DNA from: Corynebacterium sp. zg-331
Lineage (GTDB): Bacteria > Actinomycetota > Actinomycetes > Mycobacteriales > Mycobacteriaceae
Direction of reading: 5' to 3'
Length of the DNA: 64,000 bases
Assembly (NCBI RefSeq): GCF_014267345.1
Contig: NZ_JACMYD010000002.1
Coordinates: forward strand, 216,610 to 280,609
The notes under the pieces were generated by a model. It was not told where the DNA came from. It made no database searches and was given only the letters and a program-made list of their open reading frames with translations. Shown piece after piece: positions 9,396 through 17,155 of this stretch. A program made the translations under genes and the position numbers. The stretch's first letter is position 1. Each line of letters starts with the position of its first letter.

Positions 9396-9419
9396 CTAGG
9401 GTGTACAGAACTACCCTAG
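9396..9419. promoter_or_regulatory. Palindrome CTAGGGT-N10-ACCCTAG before the acyl-CoA synthetase
   Basis: Perfect 7-bp arms with a 10-nt spacer. The right arm overlaps the TAG stop codon of the P450 gene (9416-9418). On the minus strand TAGGAT in the left arm could be a -10 element of a separate promoter. The geometry fits a TetR-type operator controlling the ligase, although no regulator gene lies next to it. Confidence 0.5.
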
Positions 9420-12400
9420 TCAAAAACATCGCTGACGTAGCTAAACTCCTCGTGTTCCATGCGCTGCACGTACTCCGCGGCCTCGTCCGCGGACAGGCGA
9501 TGTGCCTCCGCGACCATGCGCGTGATCGTGCGGCGCACGGAGGGCGCTAGGCGTTCCGCGTCACCGCACACGTAGAACCGCGCGCCTTGTGCGGCCAAGT
9601 CCATGACCTCGTCGCGATCCTGCCAGAGACGATCCTGCACGTACTTGATCACGCCGTCCAGACCCTGCTCCGGGTGCCGGGAAAAGGCCGGGCGCACGTC
9701 CACCACGCCCTGACTCGACCACCGATCGAACTGCTCGGCGTAAAGATAATCGGAGTCCTTGCCGTGGCAGCCGTAGAACAGGAGGCTGCGCCCCGGCGCG
9801 ACGCCCTGTTCCTCGGCGCGCAGGGATACGTCCTCCACAAAGGCGCGCAGCGGGGCCAGTCCCGTCCCCGCTCCGATGAGGATCATCGGTCGGGTCACAT
9901 CGTCTTCTGCGCGGAAGTGCTCGGTTCCCGGGATCACGCTGACGGGCACGGAGGCACCCACCGGGAGCTCGGAGAGGTACGTGGAGGCGATGCCCGTGTG
10001 CCGTCCGCGACCCGACCACGCCGGTTCGTCGATCACGGTGAAAGTCAGCGTGGGGCGGTTGGCCTGCTCCGTGAGCGCGGAGGAAGAAATGGAGTAGCGG
10101 CGCGGAGCCAGGGGCTCCAGCATATTCACGAAGTCCTCGAAGCTGATCTGCACCGAGGGATACTCCTCCAGCAGGTCGAGGACGCTACGGCGCTTCTTTT
10201 GCACCTCAGCCTCGTAGGTTCCCGCCTCCAGCAGCCCCATCAGCCCGGCCTTTTCCGGCGGGCAGGGGCAAGCCTGCGCCAGAGCCTCCACGTGGCGACG
10301 CCCCGCCGGCAGCGCGAGCTCCACGTATCCGCCGAGCAATTCCGCGATGCTCAGCGGCTCGCCCAGCGGCAGGAAGCTCTCCCGGCCATCCAGGCGCACG
10401 CGGGTATCCGAGTTCAGCTGGAATCGGGCCAGCACGCGGTCCACCAGGGCCTGCGGGTTGCGCGGCAGGATCTCCAGGTAATCGCCCGTGCGGTACGTGA
10501 CGTCCTCCGGCAGGCGGATTGCCACGTGGTGCTTTGCCCGGATCGGCCCCTCGTCCTCGGTGGGGCTCATGGCATAGCTTTCCTCCACCACACCGCGCAC
10601 GAAGCCCTCGCTGTTCTCGGTGCGCAGGGTTTCGCCCCGGCCACCGTCCACAACCTCCAGGCCGATCTTCTCCGTGGCAACCGCGGAGTGCTCCACCTCC
10701 TCCAGTTCGGAGATCGCCGCCCACAGCCCCTCGGCCCATTCCTCAAAGGCCCCGACGTAGTCGCTGCGCACGTCGCCCACGCCCCGCTCCACGATGCGCT
10801 GGGCACCAAGGGCCGCGAGCTGGTCGTCGATCAACGTGGGAATGCGGTGGAAGGTGGCCGCCCATTCGCTGTTACCGCTGCCGAAGACCGCATAGCGCAC
10901 GCCACTGAGGTCGATGGTAGCGTCGCCACTGATCCACTCCACGAACTTCTTGGCGTTGTCCGTGGGCAGCCCCTCGTAGGACGCGGTGCAGATGAGCACG
11001 GGGCCCTCGGTGGAAATATTGTCCACGGCCTCATCGAGGTCCAGGGTGTTCACCTCATAGCCCTGCGCGGTGGCGAAGGCCGCCAGACGACGCGCGAAGT
11101 TGCGGCTGGTTCCGGCGTTCGATCCCACGAGGATCTGCACGCTGTGCCCATTGGGGGCCGCCTCTACCTCAGCGTGCGCCACGGGGCACTCCATGCCGGA
11201 GGCATCGACATCCACGCCTACGGTCTTGCGGTTTTCCCCGCGGCCCTGGTAGGGCCGCTCGGCACGGGGGGTGATGCGAATATAGAAGTCCTTGGGCTTG
11301 GAGGTCAGACCATCGAGCACCTCAAGCTGGTAGTTCGGATCCGCAAACTCGATATCGAGGTGCTGAACGATCAGGGCCAGTACCATCGTGGCCTCCTGAA
11401 GGGCAAAGGCACGACCGATGCACGAGCGCTGCCCGTTGCCGAAGGGCTTCCAGGCGTTGTGCGGAATATTCTTGGCGTTCTCAAAGTCAAAGCGCTCGGG
11501 GCGGAACTCCTCCGGGTTATCCCACACCTTGGGATCGCGGTGCATGAGCGGGAGGATCACCAAAGCGGTATCCCCCGGGTGCATCTCGAATCCCTCGTGT
11601 TTCTCGTCCGCGCCCACAACGGTGGACTCGTAGGGCGTCACGGCGAAGGCCGGGGCCGTCGGGTAGAGACGCAGGGTCTCGCGCAGGATTTGGTCGATGT
11701 AGCCGAGATCCTTCAGGTCGCTGTGCTCGGGGAATCGGCCGCCCAGAACCTCATCGACCACCTTGCGGGCCTTGATCCACACGCGGGGGTTGCGCAGCAG
11801 CTCGTAGATGGCGAAGCTGAGCAGCCCCGAGGTAGTTTCATGCCCCGCGATGAGGAAGGTCACCAGCTGATACCGCAAGTTTTCATCGGAGAGCACCTCG
11901 CCGGTCTCCGGGTCCTTGGCGGACATCATCACGTCGAGGATGTCTTCCTCTCCCGCCGAGCTGGGGTTCTCCCGGCGCTCCGCGATGAGGGTATCCACCG
12001 TCTCCCACATCGTGGACACATCCTTATCGAAGCGACGCTGCGCCAGGACATTCATCTTTTTCTGCAGCTCCAAGGCGTGCGCGCGCCGCCCTGACTCGGC
12101 GAGGCCATCGCCCATCGCAGCGATGAAGGGGTGGAAGTCCTCGGAATAGAAGGAATTGAAGCGATAGCTAAAGGAACACAGGGCGATGGTGTCCAGGGTG
12201 AGACGGGTGAAATCCGCCGGGACGTTCACCTTTTCTTCCTGACGGGTGCGCGTCCACTTCAGCAGCAGCTGATCGGCAATATCGCACATGCCGTCATACA
12301 TCGCCTTGAGCGCCACCGGGTTGAAGGCGGGCATGAGAATACGATGCGCCTTGGCCCACTCCGGGTCCTCCTGCTCTGCGGTAAACAAACCGTTGCCAGC

Positions 12401-12646
12401 GAAGCCTCGAATCTCCCGCAATGCGGAATGCACCTGCTTTTTAAAGCGGGTTTCATCGGAAAGGTCGCCGACCAATCGGTGAGAGCTGACCATATAAACG
12501 GGCTGATGTCCGGGGAAATTCTGCACGTACACTTCCCCGTATTTCTTGCCCAACTTGATCATCGACTGAACAAGATTATCAGGGTTGATGCTATAGGCAG
12601 TTCCAATTCCGGGAAGGGTCTTGGGGCCGGGAACGGCGGTGGTCAT
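9416..12646 (-). CDS. Self-sufficient cytochrome P450 / NADPH-P450 reductase fusion (CYP102, P450 BM3 type)
   Basis: 1076 aa. The P450 part has the oxygen-activating I-helix motif AGHETTSG, the K-helix ETLR and the haem-cysteine loop FGNGQRSCIG near residue 400. A linker carrying CPVAHAE leads to an FMN flavodoxin domain (LVGSNAGTSRNFARRLA; CTASYEGLPTDNA). An FAD/NADPH reductase domain follows (RRYSISSSAL; IGAGTGLAPLRAFV; YVCGDAERLA). Such fusions hydroxylate fatty acids near the omega end with electrons from NADPH. ATG 12646 (MTTAVPGPKTLPGIG) starts where the family does; an extra 17 codons upstream look non-coding. The acyl-CoA synthetase downstream suggests a fatty-acid modification pathway. 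Confidence 0.93.
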   Translation of the reverse strand: MTTAVPGPKTLPGIGTAYSINPDNLVQSMIKLGKKYGEVYVQNFPGHQPVYMVSSHRLVGDLSDETRFKKQVHSALREIRGFAGNGLFTAEQEDPEWAKAHRILMPAFNPVALKAMYDGMCDIADQLLLKWTRTRQEEKVNVPADFTRLTLDTIALCSFSYRFNSFYSEDFHPFIAAMGDGLAESGRRAHALELQKKMNVLAQRRFDKDVSTMWETVDTLIAERRENPSSAGEEDILDVMMSAKDPETGEVLSDENLRYQLVTFLIAGHETTSGLLSFAIYELLRNPRVWIKARKVVDEVLGGRFPEHSDLKDLGYIDQILRETLRLYPTAPAFAVTPYESTVVGADEKHEGFEMHPGDTALVILPLMHRDPKVWDNPEEFRPERFDFENAKNIPHNAWKPFGNGQRSCIGRAFALQEATMVLALIVQHLDIEFADPNYQLEVLDGLTSKPKDFYIRITPRAERPYQGRGENRKTVGVDVDASGMECPVAHAEVEAAPNGHSVQILVGSNAGTSRNFARRLAAFATAQGYEVNTLDLDEAVDNISTEGPVLICTASYEGLPTDNAKKFVEWISGDATIDLSGVRYAVFGSGNSEWAATFHRIPTLIDDQLAALGAQRIVERGVGDVRSDYVGAFEEWAEGLWAAISELEEVEHSAVATEKIGLEVVDGGRGETLRTENSEGFVRGVVEESYAMSPTEDEGPIRAKHHVAIRLPEDVTYRTGDYLEILPRNPQALVDRVLARFQLNSDTRVRLDGRESFLPLGEPLSIAELLGGYVELALPAGRRHVEALAQACPCPPEKAGLMGLLEAGTYEAEVQKKRRSVLDLLEEYPSVQISFEDFVNMLEPLAPRRYSISSSALTEQANRPTLTFTVIDEPAWSGRGRHTGIASTYLSELPVGASVPVSVIPGTEHFRAEDDVTRPMILIGAGTGLAPLRAFVEDVSLRAEEQGVAPGRSLLFYGCHGKDSDYLYAEQFDRWSSQGVVDVRPAFSRHPEQGLDGVIKYVQDRLWQDRDEVMDLAAQGARFYVCGDAERLAPSVRRTITRMVAEAHRLSADEAAEYVQRMEHEEFSYVSDVFD

Positions 12647-12665
12647 AGGGATGATGATCCTTAAT

Positions 12666-12679
12666 TTTTCTTTAGAAAA
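12666..12679. promoter_or_regulatory. Palindrome TTTTCT-TT-AGAAAA upstream of the P450 gene
   Basis: Perfect 6-bp arms, 20 nt before the P450 start and next to AT-rich DNA, in the leader or promoter of the P450 gene. It may be an operator; it is too AT-rich to judge as an RNA hairpin. Confidence 0.3.
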
Positions 12680-12753
12680 GGTCAATGAGACTAACAATGT
12701 GCGGTGGGGCCGCGACGGAATAAACGTCGCTTATAGCCCCACGGGAAGCACGA

Positions 12754-12783
12754 GGCGCCTCGCCCCGGAGCGACCGAGGCGCC
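12754..12783. terminator. GC-rich hairpin after the SGNH hydrolase unit
   Basis: Perfect 9-bp arms (GGCGCCTCG, 12754-12762; CGAGGCGCC, 12775-12783) with a 12-nt loop, 11 nt beyond the stop of the 50-aa ORF. There is no T run on the minus strand, so it may end transcription only weakly or protect the mRNA 3' end. Confidence 0.45.
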
Positions 12784-12793
12784 CGAAACGGGC

Positions 12794-12946
12794 TTAGCCG
12801 TAGTATTCGATCACCTGGCGGGTGTCCGGCCAGGCATTGAGGGTGCGCTCCACGAAGTCATCCAGTTCCAGGGAACCCGTGAGGTGAACCAACGGGGTGG
12901 TCAGGGGATAATCGTTGATGATCTGGGTCAGCAACTCGGGACTCAT
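12794..12946 (-). CDS. 50-aa acidic protein of unknown function behind the SGNH hydrolase
   Basis: ATG 12946 has a strong ribosome binding site (AAGGAG, 6 nt spacer) and lies 11 nt after the SGNH hydrolase stop, so it is probably cotranscribed and translated. The protein begins MSPELLTQIINDYPL and ends in VIEYYG; it is acidic, predicted helical, and has no signal peptide or cysteine. I recognise no family. It might be an accessory peptide of the hydrolase or a leftover of a larger gene, but the good ribosome binding site favours expression. Confidence 0.6.
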   Translation of the reverse strand: MSPELLTQIINDYPLTTPLVHLTGSLELDDFVERTLNAWPDTRQVIEYYG

Positions 12947-12957
12947 CAGTTTTCTCC

Positions 12958-13947
12958 TTATGCGTTGAACTCTTGCACGAGCCGGTTGGCGTAGTACGTA
13001 TGACCGGCATCGGTGAGATGGAAAGTGAAGTTGTGCGGGGCGTCATCGAAGATAGCGGCGCTCAACCGATTCGGGTTCGGCGAGCAGCCGTTATTGTCGT
13101 TAGCGAGGTTAATCTCACTGACCATATCCAGGTATCGCGCACCGGTGGCCTGGGCTGCGGCACGCTGCGCGTTGCGCAACTCATCCTGATAGTAGGACAC
13201 CACCGGGAAGTACCAGTGGGACACCATGCCGAGCAGGTTCGTGCCACACGTGTGGTTGGCACCGTCAGTCTGATCCGGCAGGCCCAGCATGACCACCTTG
13301 GCCTGCGGCGCAGCTTCCTTGATCCTGTTGAGGGCGCGGGTCACGTTCTCGTGATACAGAGCATTGCGGCGCTCCTGCCCCACGTTTTCATAGTTCCCGG
13401 GCTGCCACAGATCGTTCACGCCGATGGACACGCTCACCAACCGGGTACGGCCATCAAGCGCTCCGGCGGCGATAGCCTTGGATACCTGATCGTTGATCGT
13501 GTCGTGCGGAATGGCGCTCTTAGGATTGTCCTCCATGTAGGCGGTGGCACCACCGCAGGAGTAATCCTCCAACCGCAAACCGGTCTTCTGCGCCACCTGC
13601 GAAGGGAAGTTATTGACGCCCTGAGCGCAGAAGCCCTCCCGGATGGTGGGCCACTGAATATCAAGGCCCTGGCGCTGAGCGCGGGTGATCATAATGTCCA
13701 GCACGGTCGGGTTGGCGGCCACGGAGTCACCAAAGCTGACGTAGCTTTCCTGAGCGTTGGGATTAATGGGGGCCGGTGCCGCCACCCTCGGCTGTGGAAT
13801 CGGCGACTGCGCCTTGACCACGTCCCCCAGGAACTGCGCCCCACCGGCGGGCTGCTGATTATCCTGAGCTAGGGCGATCCCCCCCCCCGCTAGGCTCATA
13901 CCCGCCGCGCATACCGTGGCCAGGGCAAGCGAGACCCGTCGTTTCAT
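12958..13947 (-). CDS. Secreted SGNH/GDSL-family hydrolase (lipase/esterase)
   Basis: 329 aa with a clear signal peptide (MKRRVSLALATVCAAG, cleavage near ALAQDN, about residue 28). The SGNH blocks are present in order: FGDSVAAN with the catalytic serine, SCGGA, GVNDLW and HLTDAGH with the catalytic histidine. Several cysteines suggest disulfides, as in actinobacterial extracellular lipases such as the Streptomyces Rv0518/SCO-type enzymes. It probably hydrolyses ester bonds of lipids outside the cell. GAGGAAGG lies 6 nt before the ATG. It is the first gene of a unit with the 50-aa ORF and lies upstream of the P450/acyl-CoA synthetase genes on the same strand. Confidence 0.88.
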   Translation of the reverse strand: MKRRVSLALATVCAAGMSLAGGGIALAQDNQQPAGGAQFLGDVVKAQSPIPQPRVAAPAPINPNAQESYVSFGDSVAANPTVLDIMITRAQRQGLDIQWPTIREGFCAQGVNNFPSQVAQKTGLRLEDYSCGGATAYMEDNPKSAIPHDTINDQVSKAIAAGALDGRTRLVSVSIGVNDLWQPGNYENVGQERRNALYHENVTRALNRIKEAAPQAKVVMLGLPDQTDGANHTCGTNLLGMVSHWYFPVVSYYQDELRNAQRAAAQATGARYLDMVSEINLANDNNGCSPNPNRLSAAIFDDAPHNFTFHLTDAGHTYYANRLVQEFNA

Positions 13948-14152
13948 CGAACTACCTTCCTCATTACTTCATACTTATCACTCAAGGTACAAAAGTAGCC
14001 TACTGTGAACTTAACCGACAACTGCCCACCATCACAGGCGGAACGGCAGGAAATACCTACCAAAACCGGAACCAATGATACCCCCACTCACCGCAAGAGG
14101 GAGCGGAAATCGAGGACACCTTCAGTAACATAAGCCACTTAGGTCACAGCTG

Positions 14153-15472
14153 TCACACGGCTCTCCCTAGAGCATAGACATCCCACCCGGCCTCCCGCCA
14201 CCGCGAAAGGTCCAATACATTGCGCGCATCGATGAGGTTACGGCGCGCCACCAGCCGGGCCACAGCTGCCGGATCGAGGTCGCACAACTCCGGCCACTCC
14301 GTGGCAAGAATCACCACCTGCGCTTCCTGTAACGCTCCTTCCGCCGTGGGCGCGTAGGCCAGCATGGGAAAAACCGCTCGTGCCTTATCCATCGCCCGCG
14401 GGTCGTACACCGTTACACGCGCCCCCGCCGCGTGTAGTTCCCCCGCCACGTGCAGCGCCGGGGAATCGCGCACGTCGTCGGAATGGGGCTTAAACGCCGC
14501 GCCCAGCACGCACACCCGCACCCCCGATAACGAGGGCCCGCAGAAGCGTCGGACCAACTCCACCGTGCGCTCGCGGCGTCGGTGGTTAATCGCGTCCACC
14601 TCGCGCAGGAAGGTCGCCGCCTGCCCCACCCCCAGTTCCTCGGCGCGCGCCACGAAGGCCCGAATATCCTTGGGCAGGCACCCGCCGCCAAAGCCCAGTC
14701 CGGCACCGAGGTAGTGCCCGCCGATGCGCTCGTCATAGCCCAGGGCGCGCGCCAGGGCCGTCACGTCTGCCCCCGCCGCCTCGCAGACCTCGGATACCGC
14801 ATTGATAAAGGAAATCTTGGTAGCCAAAAAGGCGTTGGCGGATACCTTCACCAGCTCCGCCGTGGGCAGGCCCATCGTCAAAAACGGCACCCCCTGCGCA
14901 ATAGGCTCGGCATACACCTCGCGCACCAGCGATTCCGCCGCCGAGCCCTCGCGCAGGCCCAACACCAGGCGATCCGGGCGGAGGGTGTCCGCCACCGCGT
15001 GGCCCTCCCGCAGAAACTCCGGGTTCCATGCGATCTCCACGCTGGCCCCGGGACGCGCCAGGGAATCCGCCAGCTCCTGCAACTGCGCCGCCGTGCCCAC
15101 CGGCACCGTGGACTTGCCCAGGATCAGGTGCTCGCCCTCCAGCAGCGGAACCAGCCGCTCGATCACCGCGCGCACGTGGCTCACGTCCGCCGCGCACGAG
15201 TCGCGCCGCTGCGGGGTGCCCACCGCCACGAAGTGCACCTCGGCGTGCTCCGCCGCGCGCGCATAATCCGTGCTAAACCGCAGCCTGTCGGCCTTCAGGT
15301 TGCGCGCCAATACCTCCCGCAACCCCGGCTCGTACAGCAGCGCCCGCCCCGCGGTGAGGGCCTCAATCTTGCGCCTATCGACGTCCACCCCCACCACCTC
15401 GTGGCCCAACTCCGCCATGCAGGCGGCATGCGTGGCCCCCAGGTAGCCCGTTCCTATCACGCTCAGCCTCAT
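14153..15472 (-). CDS. ugd: UDP-glucose 6-dehydrogenase family protein
   Basis: 439 aa. The N-terminal Rossmann motif GTGYLGATHA binds NAD, and the catalytic-cysteine motif GFGGGCLPKDIRAF is intact. The C-terminal third has the expected GAAFKPHSDDVRDSPAL segment. The enzyme oxidises UDP-glucose to UDP-glucuronate, or a related NDP-sugar such as GDP-mannose; the sequence alone does not settle which. It precedes the envelope glycosylation genes but lies next to dcd, an arrangement also known in other corynebacteria. It starts 48 nt after the dcd stop on the same strand. Confidence 0.9.
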   Translation of the reverse strand: MRLSVIGTGYLGATHAACMAELGHEVVGVDVDRRKIEALTAGRALLYEPGLREVLARNLKADRLRFSTDYARAAEHAEVHFVAVGTPQRRDSCAADVSHVRAVIERLVPLLEGEHLILGKSTVPVGTAAQLQELADSLARPGASVEIAWNPEFLREGHAVADTLRPDRLVLGLREGSAAESLVREVYAEPIAQGVPFLTMGLPTAELVKVSANAFLATKISFINAVSEVCEAAGADVTALARALGYDERIGGHYLGAGLGFGGGCLPKDIRAFVARAEELGVGQAATFLREVDAINHRRRERTVELVRRFCGPSLSGVRVCVLGAAFKPHSDDVRDSPALHVAGELHAAGARVTVYDPRAMDKARAVFPMLAYAPTAEGALQEAQVVILATEWPELCDLDPAAVARLVARRNLIDARNVLDLSRWREAGWDVYALGRAV

Positions 15473-15520
15473 GCCACCAGCCCTACTCCCCCGGGGTAAA
15501 CGACAAGGAAACCGGGGTGG

Positions 15521-16078
15521 TTACCGGAAGTTCAGGTACGCCTTCGACGGGGTGGGGCCGCGCTGCCCCTGATACTTCGAGCCCAGGCCGGAGGAACCAT
15601 AGGGCGCCTCCGCCGGGGAGGACATCGCAAAGAGCGCCAGCTGCCCTACCTTCATCCCCGGATACAGCACGATGGGAAGGTTAGCCACGTTGGACAGCTC
15701 CAGCGTGATGTGCCCGGAAAAACCCGGGTCGATAAAACCGGCCGTGGAATGCGTGAGCAAACCAAGCCGCCCCAGGGAGGACTTGCCCTCCAGGCGGCCC
15801 GCCAGGTGCGCCGGCAGCGTGAACCTCTCCAGCGTGGCCCCCAGCACGAACTCGCCGGGGTGCAGCACGAAGCCCTCGTCCACCTCCACGCAGCTGGTCA
15901 GATCCTCCATCTCCCGCTTGGGGTCGATGTGGGTGTACTTGGAGTTGTTGAACACGCGGAAGAACCTATCCAGGCGCACATCCACGCTGGAGGGTTGCAC
16001 CAGGGCCGCATCGTAGGGCTCGATGCCCAGATCGCCCTGGTCGATGGCACGGCGGATGTCACGATCGGAAAGAAGCAC
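15521..16078 (-). CDS. dcd: dCTP deaminase (probably bifunctional dCTP deaminase/dUTPase type)
   Basis: 185 aa. Conserved blocks are [11 protein letters not shown] at the start, [33 protein letters not shown] and a C-terminal [14 protein letters not shown]. The enzyme deaminates dCTP to dUTP, and actinobacterial forms can go on to dUMP for thymidylate synthesis. GTG 16078 is the start: TAGACT on the minus strand (16091-16086) lies 7 nt before it, which fits a leaderless mRNA. An upstream in-frame ATG at 16114 would add a basic stretch absent from the family. Confidence 0.93.
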   Translation of the reverse strand: MLLSDRDIRRAIDQGDLGIEPYDAALVQPSSVDVRLDRFFRVFNNSKYTHIDPKREMEDLTSCVEVDEGFVLHPGEFVLGATLERFTLPAHLAGRLEGKSSLGRLGLLTHSTAGFIDPGFSGHITLELSNVANLPIVLYPGMKVGQLALFAMSSPAEAPYGSSGLGSKYQGQRGPTPSKAYLNFR

Positions 16079-16208
16079 GGCACCGAGTCTACCGCGCCGG
16101 GCCCGCGAGGCCACCAGGGAGTTTCGCTTGGTCCGCCGCGGTGGTGTAGAGTATGCGGCAGCGCTTTTATGCGGCTCCTCTCGGAGGGGTCGCGATTGAT
16201 GGCGCAGC

Positions 16209-16279
16209 GCCGATGTAATTCAATGGTAGAATGTCAGCTTCCCAAGCTGAATACGCGGGTTCGATTCCCGTCATCGGCT
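16209..16279 (+). tRNA. tRNA-Gly (anticodon CCC)
   Basis: Folds as a cloverleaf of 71 nt. Acceptor arms GCCGATG and CATCGGC pair perfectly with discriminator T. The anticodon stem TCAGC/GCTGA encloses the loop TTCCCAA, giving anticodon CCC, and the T arm is GCGGG-TTCGATT-CCCGT. CCA is not encoded. It marks the left edge of the accessory patch, and tRNA genes are common integration sites. Confidence 0.95.
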
Positions 16280-16407
16280 CCGCTTGGACGTCACTCTGGA
16301 CACAAAGATTCCCGGCCCTGCTGGGAGGTGTGCGGGGTGGCGTTTTTGATGAAAAGTCCCGTCGACTTCAAGAACAAGATAGCCGACCACCACCTACAAA
16401 CAACAGC

Positions 16408-16725
16408 TTAACCAGCAAGCCACTTAACTATGTGTCCATAGTGTGCGGGCAACCCCACATCGTTCATAAACTGCGGGTCATGCAGGTGCGGCGCCAATGG
16501 GATTACCCTGCGATGCACCGCGTGAGCGCAGAACTCTCATGGCAGCCTGACGTTCGCCTCGATGTCACCGTAGTACGGGGAGCAGAGGTAGACCGGCGGC
16601 CGGTAAGCAAACTCATCACGCTGAACCTGCTTGAGCGCTTTCAACGCTGTGGAGTCCAGGTAGCCGTGGGAGTTCACGCGCGGGATACCGAGATTGATGT
16701 CGAGCAGGATCGTTGTGGTGCTCAT
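16408..16725 (-). pseudogene. DUF4406/DUF7768-like phage gene with an in-frame stop
   Basis: The frame starts MSTTTILLDINLGIPRV and contains the phage/ICE motif YRPPVYLCSPYYGDIEANV. TGA at 16537-16539 then stops it, but the same frame continues with EFCAHAVHRRVIPLAPHL and HDPQFMNDVG, the expected second half, to TAA at 16408. A single CGA-to-TGA change explains the break. Proteins of this family are nucleoside 2-deoxyribosyltransferase-like and of unclear role in phages and integrative elements. Confidence 0.75.
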
Positions 16726-16869
16726 GCCGCCCGCTCTCATGAAGGGTGACGAGATCACACAGGGCCACGATCGTCGCAGCCTGCACACGGTTGATCTCGG
16801 CCAGCGTGTTGATTTCTCGGCGGGCTTCGTCGAGGAACGCCTCCAGCTGGGGTCGGTTGTGTGTGCCAT
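16710..16869 (-). pseudogene. Remnant of a small phage-type gene upstream of the DUF4406-like gene
   Basis: A ribosome binding site (GGAAGGAG) and ATG 16869 open a frame with unlikely protein composition. Another frame, entered after MAH, gives NRPQLEAFLDEARREINTL and then AEINRVQAATIVALCDLV, a plausible helical protein. The two join if one CA is removed from the CACACACA stretch after the start codon, so a dinucleotide slippage probably broke the gene. Its 3' end overlaps the next gene, as is usual in phage operons; the limits are approximate. Confidence 0.45.
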
Positions 16870-16984
16870 CGGGGCGCTCCTTCCTGAGTACCCCTACATC
16901 GATTCTTCACGCCGGACGGCGCACAGGGGCCTCACCCCATTACCAACAGCTCGTGAAGTGTTAAGCTACTCCGACACCGCACCG

Positions 16985-17130
16985 CAGGAACAGCCCTCTG
17001 AGCGTCGGCGCAGAGGGCTGGAGCATCCGATGCGGCCACAGGCGCGTGATACCCTCGGCTCTCAACTGTGGTAGCCTCAAGGTAATCGTTCAGCCCGCTA
17101 CGGCCCCAGAGTCGCAGACGGGCTGGATTT
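16985..17130 (+). ncRNA. Candidate structured RNA upstream of the AbiF-like gene
   Basis: Three hairpins lie in a row. H1 (16991-17020) has perfect 10-bp arms CAGCCCTCTG/CAGAGGGCTG and a 10-nt loop. H2 (17036-17071) has arms CCACAG/CTGTGG. H3 (17091-17125) has arms CAGCCCG/CGGGCTG and ends 30 nt before the abi start. No ORF with credible coding character covers them. TTACCA (16940) and TAAGCT (16962) could be a weak promoter. From literature memory, AbiF-type toxins pair with an upstream structured antitoxin RNA; matching position and structure make this a good candidate, but homology was not tested. Confidence 0.55.
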
Positions 17131-17155
17131 CTATCTACACCGAGGAAGTGAGCAC

